Shown here: positions 31,075 through 38,949 of the stretch, in pieces | Position numbering within the stretch: the first letter of the stretch is position 1 | How the letters are laid out: each line of letters begins with the position of its first letter | NCBI GenBank assembly: GCA_036562635.1 | Contig: DATCJU010000114.1 | Span: forward strand, 1-64,000 | Direction: 5' to 3' | Source of the DNA: DATCJU01 sp036562635 | GTDB taxonomy: Bacteria > Actinomycetota > Actinomycetes > Mycobacteriales > Pseudonocardiaceae | DNA length: 64,000 nt | Made by a program: the position numbers and the translations under genes | The notes under the pieces: model-generated | Seen by the model: only the letters and a program-made list of their open reading frames with translations | Database searches by the model: none | Told to the model about the DNA's origin: nothing

Positions 31075-33003
31075 GTGTGCGGCCTGCTGGGACTGGTTTG
31101 CCCCTCTGACATCGACGCCGCGGCAGCGCGGGCGGCCGTGGCGAGCGCGCTGCACTGCCAGCGCCACCGCGGCCCCGACGAGAGCGACACCTGGCACAGC
31201 GGTGAGGTGGTCTTCGGCTTCAACCGCCTGTCGATCATCGACCTGGAACGCTCGCACCAGCCGCTGCACTGGGGTCCGCCCGGCCAGGAAAACCGATACA
31301 CGATCCTGTTCAACGGTGAGATCTACAACTACCTGGAGCTGCGGGCCGAGCTGACCGAGCAGTTCGGCACCCGGTTCAACACCGACGGCGACACCGAGAC
31401 GATCGTCGCGGCCTATCACCACCTCGGCCCGTCGATGGTCGGCCGACTGCGCGGCATGTTCGCCTTCCTGATCTGGGACTCGGTCAAGCGGACGGTGTTC
31501 GGGGCCCGTGACCCGTTCGGCATCAAGCCGCTGTTCTACGCCGCCGGTCCCCGAGGTGTGGCGTTCTCCAGCGAGAAGAAGAGCCTGCTGGAGCTGGCGC
31601 CGACCCTGGGCATCCAGCCGGAGCTGGACCGTACCGCCCTGCAGCACTACCTGATCCTGCAGTACGTGCCGGAGCCGGAGTCGCTGCACACCGGTATCCG
31701 TCGCATCGAGTCCGGCACCTGCTTCACCATCTCCCCCGGGGGCCGCCCGGTGGTGGAGCGGTACTTCAACCCGGTGTTCCGGCCGCGTCCGGTGCACAGC
31801 GAGAGCGACGCCCAGCGCCTGCACGCCGAGATCGCCGAGGTGCTGCGCGACTCGGTGGCCAAGCACATGCGGGCCGACGTCACGGTGGGTGCCTTCCTGT
31901 CCGGCGGTATCGACTCCACCGCCATCGCGGCGCTGGCCAAGGAGCACAACCCGGACCTGATCACCTTCACCACCGGTTTCGAACGACCCGGCTACTCCGA
32001 GGTGGACGTGGCGGCCGAGTCGGCGGCGGCGATCGGCGTCAAGCACGTGGTGCGGACGGTGTCCGCCGAGGAGATGATGGAGGCGCTGCCGCTGATCGTC
32101 TGGTACCTGGACGATCCGGTGGCCGACCCGGCCCTGGTGCCGCTGTGGTTCATCGCCCGCGAGGCCCGGCAGCACGTCAAGGTCGTGCTGTCCGGGGAGG
32201 GCAGTGACGAGCTGTTCGGCGGGTACACGATCTACCGGGAGCCGCTGTCGCTGGCGCCGTTCGAGAAGGTTCCGGGGGCGCTGCGTGCGGTGATGGGCAA
32301 GGTGTCCGCCCGCATCCCCGACGGGGTGCGCGGCAAGGACCTGCTGCGCCGTGGCTCGCTGCCGCTGGAGCAGCGTTACTACGGCAACGCCCGCATCTTC
32401 CGGGACGACCAGCTCCGCCAGGTGCTGCGCACCTACGACCCGTCGGTCTCGCACACCGACGTCACGGCCCGCCCGTACCGGGAGTCGGCGGGGTGGGACC
32501 CGGTGACCCGGATGCAGCACGTGGACCTGTTCACCTGGCTGCGCGGCGACATCCTGGTCAAGGCCGACAAGATGACCATGGCCAACTCGCTGGAGCTGCG
32601 GGTTCCGTTCCTGGACCCGGAGGTGTTCCGGGTGGCCTCGCAGATCCCGCTGGAGCAGAAGGTCACCAAGGAGACCACCAAGTACGCGCTCCGCAGGGCC
32701 CTGCGCGAGATCGTGCCGCCGCACGTGCTCAACCGGCGCAAGCTGGGCTTCCCGGTGCCGATCCGGCACTGGCTGCGCAACGAGATGCACGACTGGGCGC
32801 GGGAGATCGTCGAGCAGTCGCAGACCGACCACCTGCTCGACAAGCGTGCGGTGCTGCACGTGCTGGAGGAGCACCGCTCCGGGGTGCTGGACCACAGCCG
32901 CCGGATCTGGGCGCTGCTGGTGTTCATGATCTGGCACGGCATCTTCGTGGAGCGCCGGATCACTCCGGTCGTTCCCGAGCCTGCCTACCCCGTCAAGCTC
33001 TGA
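31075..33003 (+). CDS. asnB: Glutamine-dependent asparagine synthetase / LtsA-type amidotransferase
   Basis: A 642-aa class II amidotransferase. Cys2 after Met is the N-terminal nucleophile (MCGLLGLVC). The glutaminase domain (1-210) includes RHRGPD and FNGEIYN; the synthetase domain has the ATP loop LSGGIDST and SGEGSDELFGGY. It resembles Rv2201 and corynebacterial LtsA. The latter amidates meso-diaminopimelate of peptidoglycan, so a cell-wall role is at least as likely as asparagine synthesis. The GTG start at 31075 is fixed by the need for Cys at position 2. It converges with the sugar kinase gene. Confidence 0.95.
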   Translation: MCGLLGLVCPSDIDAAAARAAVASALHCQRHRGPDESDTWHSGEVVFGFNRLSIIDLERSHQPLHWGPPGQENRYTILFNGEIYNYLELRAELTEQFGTRFNTDGDTETIVAAYHHLGPSMVGRLRGMFAFLIWDSVKRTVFGARDPFGIKPLFYAAGPRGVAFSSEKKSLLELAPTLGIQPELDRTALQHYLILQYVPEPESLHTGIRRIESGTCFTISPGGRPVVERYFNPVFRPRPVHSESDAQRLHAEIAEVLRDSVAKHMRADVTVGAFLSGGIDSTAIAALAKEHNPDLITFTTGFERPGYSEVDVAAESAAAIGVKHVVRTVSAEEMMEALPLIVWYLDDPVADPALVPLWFIAREARQHVKVVLSGEGSDELFGGYTIYREPLSLAPFEKVPGALRAVMGKVSARIPDGVRGKDLLRRGSLPLEQRYYGNARIFRDDQLRQVLRTYDPSVSHTDVTARPYRESAGWDPVTRMQHVDLFTWLRGDILVKADKMTMANSLELRVPFLDPEVFRVASQIPLEQKVTKETTKYALRRALREIVPPHVLNRRKLGFPVPIRHWLRNEMHDWAREIVEQSQTDHLLDKRAVLHVLEEHRSGVLDHSRRIWALLVFMIWHGIFVERRITPVVPEPAYPVKL

Positions 33004-33016
33004 TCCGTCCCACTCC

Positions 33017-33065
33017 GGCCCGGGGGCGGTGCGGGCGGTCTGGCCGCTCGCACCGCCCCCGGGCC
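33017..33065. terminator. Bidirectional terminator between asnB and adoK
   Basis: A perfect 17-bp stem (33017-33033 with 33049-33065), 15-base loop, then TTT on the plus strand. Confidence 0.85.
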
Positions 33066-33088
33066 TTTCCCGAGGCCGGGTTCCCGGC

Positions 33089-34069
33089 TCAGGCCGAGGG
33101 CAGGACCGGCGCGATCTCCTCGGCCGCCTCCGGGCCGTAGGCGTCACGCAGCCGGGTCAGGGCGCTCTCCCGCTCGAAGTGCCACTCCTGGGTGCCGACG
33201 GTCTCCAGGACCAGGACCGCGATGAGCGAGCCGAGCTGCGCGGCACGCAGCAGGGACAGTCCACGGGTGATCCCGGCCAGGAAACCGGCGCGGAAGCCGT
33301 CGCCCACCCCGGTGGGGTCGGCCTTGACCGTCTCCGGCACCACACCCACGTGCAGCTCGCCGACCTCACGGCCGACGATCTCCACGCCCTTCTCCCCCAG
33401 CGTGGTGATGCGCATGTCCACCCGCTCCAGGACCTGCGCCTCGGTCCAGCCGGTCTTGCGCAGCAGCAGTTCCCACTCGTAGTCGTTGGTGAACAGGTAG
33501 CGGGCACCCTCCACCATGGCACGCACCTGCGCCCCGTCCATCCGGGCCAGCTGCTGGGACGGGTCACTGGCCATCGGGATGCCGCGCTGCCGGCACTCCT
33601 CGGCGTGTCGCAGCATCGCCTCGGGGTCGTTCGGGCTGACCACCACCAGGTCGAGCCCGCCGACCCGCTCCGCGATGGGGCCGAGCTCGATCATGCGGGC
33701 CTCGGCCATCGCTCCGGCGTAGAACGAGGCGATCTGACACATCTCGTCGTCGGTGGTGCACACGAACCGGGCGGTGTGCGCGACCTCCGAGACGTGCACG
33801 TGGTCGCAGTCGACCCCGTGCCGCTCGAGCCAGGAGCGGTAGTCGGCGAAGTCGTTGCCCACCGCGCCGACCAGCACCGGACGGCACCCGAGGACGCCCA
33901 TGCCGAACGCGATGTTGGCGCCGATACCGCCGCGACGCACGACGAGGTCGTCGACCAGGAAGCTCAACGAGACCCGGTCCAGCCGCTCGGCCACGAGCTG
34001 GTCGGCGAACTTCCCCGGAAAGTGCATCAGATGGTCCGTGGCGATGCTGCCGGTCACGGCGACAGGCAC
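33089..34069 (-). CDS. adoK: PfkB-family carbohydrate/adenosine kinase (AdoK-like)
   Basis: A 326-aa ribokinase-fold enzyme matching the Rv2202c position and sequence type. M. tuberculosis Rv2202c is adenosine kinase, phosphorylating adenosine to AMP in purine salvage. Seen here are VTGSIATDHLMHFPGKF at the N-terminus, RRGGIGANIAFGMG (substrate loop), and DPTGVGDGFRAGFLAG with the catalytic Asp. The GTG at 34069 has GAGGGAG seven bases upstream. Adenosine versus another nucleoside or sugar cannot be told from sequence alone. Confidence 0.92.
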   Translation of the reverse strand: MPVAVTGSIATDHLMHFPGKFADQLVAERLDRVSLSFLVDDLVVRRGGIGANIAFGMGVLGCRPVLVGAVGNDFADYRSWLERHGVDCDHVHVSEVAHTARFVCTTDDEMCQIASFYAGAMAEARMIELGPIAERVGGLDLVVVSPNDPEAMLRHAEECRQRGIPMASDPSQQLARMDGAQVRAMVEGARYLFTNDYEWELLLRKTGWTEAQVLERVDMRITTLGEKGVEIVGREVGELHVGVVPETVKADPTGVGDGFRAGFLAGITRGLSLLRAAQLGSLIAVLVLETVGTQEWHFERESALTRLRDAYGPEAAEEIAPVLPSA

Positions 34070-34154
34070 GGTGGTACTCCCTCGTTCGGGTGGTTCATTG
34101 GCCGGCTGGGCACCCTACCCGTTGGTACTCGTGGCCGGGACGAACCCGGGCACC

Positions 34155-34160
34155 TAGCGT
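34155..34160 (+). promoter_or_regulatory. -10 element of the 60-aa gene
   Basis: TAGCGT, seven bases before the GTG at 34168. Confidence 0.5.
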
Positions 34161-34167
34161 CGGGAAC

Positions 34168-34350
34168 GTGCTCATTCCGGAGGCCACGAGCCTGGACGAA
34201 CTCGTCCGGGACTGTGCGGAACTGCCCGAGAGCCTGCTCCCGCCGGACGAACCGGAGACGGGGCCGCCCCAGCCGCGTGAGGCCACACCGTGGCGGGTGG
34301 ACGAAGCCTGCCTGGCCCGCGTCCGGGAACGGGACGACTACGGCAGCTGA
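34168..34350 (+). CDS. Small acidic protein, 60 aa, unknown
   Basis: A short, acidic, Pro-rich protein (MLIPEATSLDELVRDCAELP at the start, ending RERDDYGS). It has one Cys in each half and no membrane segment. I do not recognise it. Support comes from actinobacterial codon use, an isolated -10 (TAGCGT) seven bases before the GTG in the leaderless pattern used by neighbours, and a terminator 50 bp downstream. It is divergent from adoK and converges on the HesB gene. Confidence 0.6.
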   Translation: MLIPEATSLDELVRDCAELPESLLPPDEPETGPPQPREATPWRVDEACLARVRERDDYGS

Positions 34351-34401
34351 ACGTTCAACGTCGGACGGCGCCGACGGAGCCGTCGAGGGGCGCACACATG
34401 A

Positions 34402-34429
34402 CGGCGCGCCCCCGATCAGGGGCGCGCCG
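34402..34429. terminator. Terminator between the 60-aa gene and the HesB gene
   Basis: An 11-bp perfect stem (34402-34412 with 34419-34429) and a 6-base loop between convergent genes. Confidence 0.75.
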
Positions 34430-34464
34430 CTGACACCGGGTACGGCCCGTGCGGGCCCAGGGAC

Positions 34465-34827
34465 TCAGTGGAACGAGTCGCCGCAGGCGCAGGAGCCGGT
34501 GGCGTTCGGGTTGTCGATGGTGAAGCCCTGCTTCTCGATGGTGTCGACGAAATCGATCACCGCACCCTCCAGGTAGGGCGCGCTCATCCGGTCCACGGCC
34601 ACCTTCAGACCGCCGAACTCGCGGAAGGCGTCCCCGTCGAGGACCCGGTCGTCGAAGAAGAGCTGGTAACGCAGGCCGGCACAGCCACCGGGCTGGACCG
34701 CGATGCGCAGGTGCATGTCGTCGCGGCCTTCCTGCTCCAGCAGCGCCTTGGCCTTCTTCGCGGCAGCCTCGGTCAGCTCGACGCCGTGGGTCGGCACGTC
34801 GGTAACGGTGTCGGTCTCGACGCTCAT
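34465..34827 (-). CDS. erpA: HesB/IscA/ErpA-type iron-sulfur cluster insertion protein
   Basis: A 120-aa A-type carrier delivering Fe-S clusters to apoproteins. The three conserved Cys are in QPGGCAGLRYQ and the C-terminal CACGDSFH. It corresponds to Rv2204c. The ATG at 34827 has GAGGAG four bases upstream. Nearby Fe-S clients include QcrA and LipA, although the carrier serves the whole cell. Confidence 0.93.
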   Translation of the reverse strand: MSVETDTVTDVPTHGVELTEAAAKKAKALLEQEGRDDMHLRIAVQPGGCAGLRYQLFFDDRVLDGDAFREFGGLKVAVDRMSAPYLEGAVIDFVDTIEKQGFTIDNPNATGSCACGDSFH

Positions 34828-34999
34828 GACTCTCCTCGAGGTATGCGCTCGGCCCGTTGTCTTCTCGCCGCAACACGGCCGTAGGGCGAGCTATTCCCGG
34901 GGCGTGCGGACTCGCTCGTCACCTCCATGGTGACACAACCGCGTCCGGTTGCACCCCCGACGAGCGGGTTCCCGCCGTCGCCCGGCGGCCCGCGACGGG

Positions 35000-36112
35000 T
35001 TACCGTCCGCCCCAGCGCCGGGCCACGTCGGCGGCCAGTGCGCGCAGTGTCCCGGCGGGATCGGCCAGGGCGGCCCGGACCGACCCGGCGTGCTCGGCGA
35101 CCGCGTAGGCGGCCTCCACCCCGGCTGCGGCCGCCTCCTGGCGGTCCACACCCACCTGCCCGGCCAACACCAGACAGGGCACTCCGCGCTCGGCGGCTCC
35201 GGCCGCCACGGCGGTGACCAGCTTGCCGCGCAGCGACTGCCGGTCGAAGCTGCCCTCGCCGGTGAGCACCAGCCGCGCCCGGTCCAGGGCCGCGTCCAGC
35301 TCGGTGAGCCGACGCACCATTCCGGCGCCCGACTCCCGGGTGGCGCCCAGGGCCAGCAGGGCCGCACCCAGTCCACCGGCCGCACCGGCCCCCACCCGCT
35401 CCCGGACGTCCTGCCCGAGGGCGTCGTCCAGCACGTCAGCCCACCGGGTCAGCGCCTGCTCCAGGAGCTCCACGGTCTCCGCGTCCGCCCCCTTCTGCGG
35501 GCCGAAGATCCGAGCGGCACCGTGCGGACCGAGCAGGGGGTTCTCCACGTCGGCGGCGGCGACCAGCCGCATGCCGCCCAGGTCCGGGCATCCCCGCAGC
35601 CCGGCGCACCGCACCAGGGAACCACCGCCGTCGGGCAGCGGGCGACCGGACTCGTCCACCGGTACCGCCCCCAGGGCGGTGAGCATCCCCGCTCCCCCGT
35701 CGGTGGTCGCACTGCCGCCCAACCCCACCACCGCGGTGTGCATCCCGGCGTCCCGTGCGGCGGCCAGCAGTTCACCGACCCCGCGGGTGGTGGTGGCCTC
35801 GGCCCGTCGTCGCTCCGGTGGCACCAGGTGCAGTCCACAGGCCTGGGCGGACTCGAGGTAGGCGGTGCCGTCGTGTTCCAGCCAGACGGCCCGGACCGGT
35901 TCCCCCAGCGGACCGGTGACCTCCAGCTCGTGCCGGATGCCGCCGAGCGCGGTGTGCAGGACGTCGACGAAACCGGGTCCGCCGTCGGCCAACGGCCGCA
36001 GCAGCAGCTCGTCCCCCGGGGCGACGGAGCGCCAGCCGTCGGCGATGGCCTCGGCGGCCTCTCGGGCGGTCAGGGTGCCGCCGAAGCAGTCCGGAGCGAT
36101 GAGGATGCGCAC
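35000..36112 (-). CDS. glxK: Glycerate kinase
   Basis: A 370-aa glycerate kinase (GK-I family) that phosphorylates D-glycerate, usually to 2-phosphoglycerate. The N-terminus MRILIAPDCFGGTLTAREA and the loops LRPLADGGPGFVD, GLGGSATTDGGAGML and GAGAAGGLGAALLAL are typical. The GTG at 36112 lies seven bases after TACGGT, so the transcript is probably leaderless. It corresponds to Rv2205c and is divergent from the DUF3043 gene. Confidence 0.94.
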   Translation of the reverse strand: MRILIAPDCFGGTLTAREAAEAIADGWRSVAPGDELLLRPLADGGPGFVDVLHTALGGIRHELEVTGPLGEPVRAVWLEHDGTAYLESAQACGLHLVPPERRRAEATTTRGVGELLAAARDAGMHTAVVGLGGSATTDGGAGMLTALGAVPVDESGRPLPDGGGSLVRCAGLRGCPDLGGMRLVAAADVENPLLGPHGAARIFGPQKGADAETVELLEQALTRWADVLDDALGQDVRERVGAGAAGGLGAALLALGATRESGAGMVRRLTELDAALDRARLVLTGEGSFDRQSLRGKLVTAVAAGAAERGVPCLVLAGQVGVDRQEAAAAGVEAAYAVAEHAGSVRAALADPAGTLRALAADVARRWGGR

Positions 36113-36119
36113 GCACGGG

Positions 36120-36125
36120 ACCGTA
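36120..36125 (-). promoter_or_regulatory. -10 element of glxK
   Basis: TACGGT, seven bases before GTG 36112. Confidence 0.55.
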
Positions 36126-36227
36126 CCGAGTGCGTACGGCACGGCCACCGGGCCCGAACCCGCCTGGTGGCACCCGGCACCACCGGGTGAGGTGGATCCG
36201 CCCGTATCCGGCGATCCGGGCCTGGCC

Positions 36228-36233
36228 TACCCT
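36228..36233 (+). promoter_or_regulatory. -10 element of the DUF3043 gene
   Basis: TACCCT, six bases before GTG 36240. Confidence 0.55.
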
Positions 36234-36239
36234 GTTCGC

Positions 36240-36908
36240 GTGAGGTTCCTTCGTCGCACACGCTCGGGCAGCACCGAAGCACCTGACGCTGCCAACTCGA
36301 CGGTGTCCACGTCCGTAGACGACGCGGACGGTGCGAGTGCCGCGAAGGAGCAGCAGCCCCTGCCCAAGGGCTACACGCCGGGCAAGGGGCGCCCCACCCC
36401 CAAGCGCCGCGAGGCCGAGGGACGCCGTCGCGGCCCGGTGCCGCCCCCGCCGAAGACCAGGCGTGAGGCGCTCCGCCGGATGCGGGCCAACAAGGAGGAG
36501 CGGCGCCGGCTGGCCGCCATCCGCCGGGAGCGGATGATGGCCGGTGACGACCGTTACCTGCTGCCGCGCGACCGCGGCCCGGTCCGGGCCTACGTGCGGG
36601 ACCTGGTGGACTCGCGGCGCAACATCACCGGCCTGTTCATGCCCCTGGCCGTCCTGGTGTTCGTCTCCCTGCTGATCCCGTCGCTGATCGTCCAGTACTA
36701 CGCCAGCCTGGTGACGATGGCCATGTTCATCGTCATGATCATCGAGGGCATCGTGCTGGGGAACATCGTGGTCCGGCGGGTGCGGAAGAAGTTCCCCGAC
36801 GCCCGCGACCGTGGTCTGGCCCTGGGCTGGTACGCCTTCACCCGGGCCACCCAGCTCCGCCGACTGCGGGTGCCCCGTCCCCGGGTACGGCCGGGCGACA
36901 AGGTCTGA
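36240..36908 (+). CDS. DUF3043 integral membrane protein
   Basis: A 222-aa protein like Rv2206. The first 130 residues are cytoplasmic and very basic, with GYTPGKGRPTPKRREAEGRR as a family landmark. Two transmembrane helices follow (about 141-163 and 165-187), then a basic tail. Function is not known. The GTG at 36240 sits six bases after TACCCT; the long upstream open frame overlaps glxK antisense and is rejected. Confidence 0.9.
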   Translation: MRFLRRTRSGSTEAPDAANSTVSTSVDDADGASAAKEQQPLPKGYTPGKGRPTPKRREAEGRRRGPVPPPPKTRREALRRMRANKEERRRLAAIRRERMMAGDDRYLLPRDRGPVRAYVRDLVDSRRNITGLFMPLAVLVFVSLLIPSLIVQYYASLVTMAMFIVMIIEGIVLGNIVVRRVRKKFPDARDRGLALGWYAFTRATQLRRLRVPRPRVRPGDKV

Positions 36909-36939
36909 TCCCGGCAGGGCCCGGCGCGGATCTCCGTTG

Positions 36940-36967
36940 TGGCGTGCGTCCCCGGGGACGCACGCCA
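36940..36967 (+). terminator. Perfect 28-bp palindrome followed by TTT, terminator
   Basis: Two 14-bp arms with no loop (TGGCGTGCGTCCCC and its complement), starting 32 bp after the DUF3043 stop and followed by TTTACTT. Confidence 0.7.
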
Positions 36968-36995
36968 TTTACTTAGCATTCCAAACGACCCGGAC

Positions 36996-37001
36996 TAGGA
37001 T
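36996..37001 (+). promoter_or_regulatory. -10 element of the aldo/keto reductase gene
   Basis: TAGGAT, nine bases before ATG 37011; the leader would be at most two or three bases. Confidence 0.45.
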
Positions 37002-37010
37002 CCTGAGGCC

Positions 37011-37994
37011 ATGGAGTTCCGTCGCTTGGGCCGCAGCGGCCTCAACGTCAGCGCCATCTCCTACGGAAACTGGATCACCCACGGCTCGCAGGTGGAGGAG
37101 GAGCAGGCCCGGGCGTGTGTGCACGCCGCACTGGACGCGGGCATCACCACCTTCGACACCGCCGACGTCTACGCCGGAACCAAGGCCGAGGAGGTGCTCG
37201 GCCGGGCCCTGAAGGGACAGCGCCGCGAGGGCCTGGAGATCTTCACCAAGGTCTTCTGGCCGACCGGGCCCGGGCCCAACGACAAGGGTCTCGGCCGCAA
37301 GCACATCATCGAGTCCTGCAACAACTCGCTGCGCCGGCTGCAGACCGACTACGTCGACCTCTACCAGGCGCACCGCTTCGACCGCACGGTGCCGCTCGAG
37401 GAAACCATGCTCGCCTTCGCCGACCTGGTGCGGCAGGGCAAGGTCCTCTACATCGGCGTCTCGGAGTGGACCGCCGAGCAGATCACCCGTGGCGCGGCCA
37501 TCGCCCGCGAGCTGCAGATCCCGTTCGTCTCCAACCAGCCCCAGTACTCGATGCTGTGGCGGGTCATCGAGTCCCAGGTGGTCCCCGCCTGCGAGCGGGA
37601 GGGCCTGAGCCAGATCGTGTGGTCGCCGCTCGCCCAGGGCGTCCTCACCGGCAAGTACAAGCCGGGGCAGCCGCCGCCGGCCGGCTCCCGCGCCACCGAC
37701 GAGAACGGCAAGAAGTTCATCTCCCGGTTCCTGCGGGACGAGGTGCTGGAGAAGGTGCAGCAGCTGCGCCCGATCGCCGAGGAGTGCGGGCTCACCCTGG
37801 CCCAGCTCGCCCTGGCCTGGGTGCTGCAGAACCAGAACGTCGCCTCGGCCATCATCGGCGCCACCCGCCCCGAGCAGGTCACCGAGAACGTCAAGGCCGC
37901 CGGGGTGAAGCTGGACGACGAGGTGATGAAGAAGATCGACGAGGTGCTGGACGGTGTCGTGGAGTACGACCCGCGGCTGACCGTCTCCCCCTGA
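37011..37994 (+). CDS. Aldo/keto reductase (potassium-channel beta-subunit-like family)
   Basis: A 327-aa TIM-barrel NAD(P)H oxidoreductase. The catalytic tetrad is visible: Asp and Tyr in FDTADVYAG, Lys in IFTKVFWP, His in YQAHRFD. SNQPQYSMLWR and the C-terminal SAIIGATRPEQVTEN (cofactor phosphate binding) fit AKR family 6-like enzymes. The physiological carbonyl substrate is unknown. It is a single-gene unit between two terminators. Confidence 0.92.
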   Translation: MEFRRLGRSGLNVSAISYGNWITHGSQVEEEQARACVHAALDAGITTFDTADVYAGTKAEEVLGRALKGQRREGLEIFTKVFWPTGPGPNDKGLGRKHIIESCNNSLRRLQTDYVDLYQAHRFDRTVPLEETMLAFADLVRQGKVLYIGVSEWTAEQITRGAAIARELQIPFVSNQPQYSMLWRVIESQVVPACEREGLSQIVWSPLAQGVLTGKYKPGQPPPAGSRATDENGKKFISRFLRDEVLEKVQQLRPIAEECGLTLAQLALAWVLQNQNVASAIIGATRPEQVTENVKAAGVKLDDEVMKKIDEVLDGVVEYDPRLTVSP

Positions 37995-38012
37995 TCCCGT
38001 GTGGGTAGGCGG

Positions 38013-38049
38013 CGGACCCCGCAGGCACTCCCGGCCCTGGCGGGGTCCG
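38013..38049 (+). terminator. Terminator after the aldo/keto reductase gene
   Basis: A 10-bp stem CGGACCCCGC (38013-38022) with GCGGGGTCCG (38040-38049). Confidence 0.65.
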
Positions 38050-38101
38050 TCGCTTCTCGTCTCCGCCCCGCCGTCCGGCGCGTACCGCAAGGATCAACGG
38101 A

Positions 38102-38302
38102 TCACTCGGCGGGGTGCAGGCTCATCGGGCCGTACAGCTCGGTCCGGTTCTCCAGCAGTACGACCTGCTCGATCCCGCCGTCCAACAGGTCCTGGTAGTT
38201 GCGCGCCAGCCAGTCCTCGGCCTCGGCCTGGTCGGGAAACTCGGTGTCGGGACCGGGTACCTCCCGGCCTTCCGCATCCTCGTAACGCCACCGATAGACC
38301 AC
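38102..38302 (-). CDS. Small conserved protein, 66 aa, unknown
   Basis: A 66-residue soluble protein beginning MVYRWRYEDAEG and ending in LYGPMSLHPAE. The central part (DQAEAEDWLARNYQDLLDGG) looks like an amphipathic helix. I cannot assign a function. The GTG at 38302 has GGAGG five bases upstream, a good site, whereas the longer frame to 38482 would overlap the cobU start. It is divergent from cobU. Confidence 0.75.
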   Translation of the reverse strand: MVYRWRYEDAEGREVPGPDTEFPDQAEAEDWLARNYQDLLDGGIEQVVLLENRTELYGPMSLHPAE

Positions 38303-38399
38303 TCCGACCTCCAGTCCGGCATCACACGCTCGCCCGAAAGGTAACGTGATCCTTCCCCGGGCGCACTGCCCGGAAACACGGAGGGAGGTGCGGTCGCCG

Positions 38400-38933
38400 G
38401 TGCGCACCCTGGTGCTCGGCGGGGCCCGGTCCGGCAAGTCCGCGCACGCCGAGGGACTGCTGGCGGCCGAGGACGCGGTCACCTACGTGGCCACCGCCCG
38501 CACCGATCCGGCCGACCCCGAGTGGCAGCGACGGATCGCCGCGCACGTGGAGCGCCGACCGGCCCACTGGCGCACCGTGGAGACTGCGGAGGTGGCGGCC
38601 CTGCTGCGTGTGGCCGCCCCGTCCGACGGGCCGTTCCTGGTGGACGACGTCGCTACCTGGCTGACCGGGGAGCTGGACGACGCCGGGGCCTGGGACGGCA
38701 CACCCGAGTCCCTGGCCGCAGCACGGCAACGGTGCACCGAGCTGGTCGCCGCGGTCCGGGACTGTCCGGCCCGTGTGGTGTTGGTCTCGGCCGAGGTCGG
38801 CCTGGGTGTGGTGCCCGCGTCCCGCTCTGGCAGGCTCTTCCGTGACGAGCTGGGCGCCCTGAACGCCGGGCTCGCGCAGGTCTGCGACGAGGTCCTGCTG
38901 CTCGTGGCCGGTATCCCGCTGCGACTGCGGTAG
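38400..38933 (+). CDS. cobU: Adenosylcobinamide kinase / adenosylcobinamide-phosphate guanylyltransferase
   Basis: CobU (CobP) is a bifunctional enzyme of 177 aa that phosphorylates adenosylcobinamide and attaches GMP in the late cobalamin pathway. The P-loop GGARSGKSAHAE is at residues 6-17; VVLVSAEVGLGVVP and GRLFRDELGALNAGLA are typical. The GTG at 38400 gives MRTLVLGG; GTG 38388 lies in frame but only three bases after GGAGG. It is first of the cobU-cobT-cobS operon (16 and 3 bp gaps). No cobalamin riboswitch was seen upstream. Confidence 0.93.
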   Translation: MRTLVLGGARSGKSAHAEGLLAAEDAVTYVATARTDPADPEWQRRIAAHVERRPAHWRTVETAEVAALLRVAAPSDGPFLVDDVATWLTGELDDAGAWDGTPESLAAARQRCTELVAAVRDCPARVVLVSAEVGLGVVPASRSGRLFRDELGALNAGLAQVCDEVLLLVAGIPLRLR

Positions 38934-38949
38934 AGCACGGAGGTGGTTC

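Noticed and set aside
30676..33147. 823-codon minus-strand frame over asnB
   Set aside because: Shadow of the asparagine synthetase gene; low-complexity antisense composition.
38303..38399. Possible cobalamin riboswitch before cobU
   Set aside because: The 97-bp region is too short and has no B12-box-like sequence.
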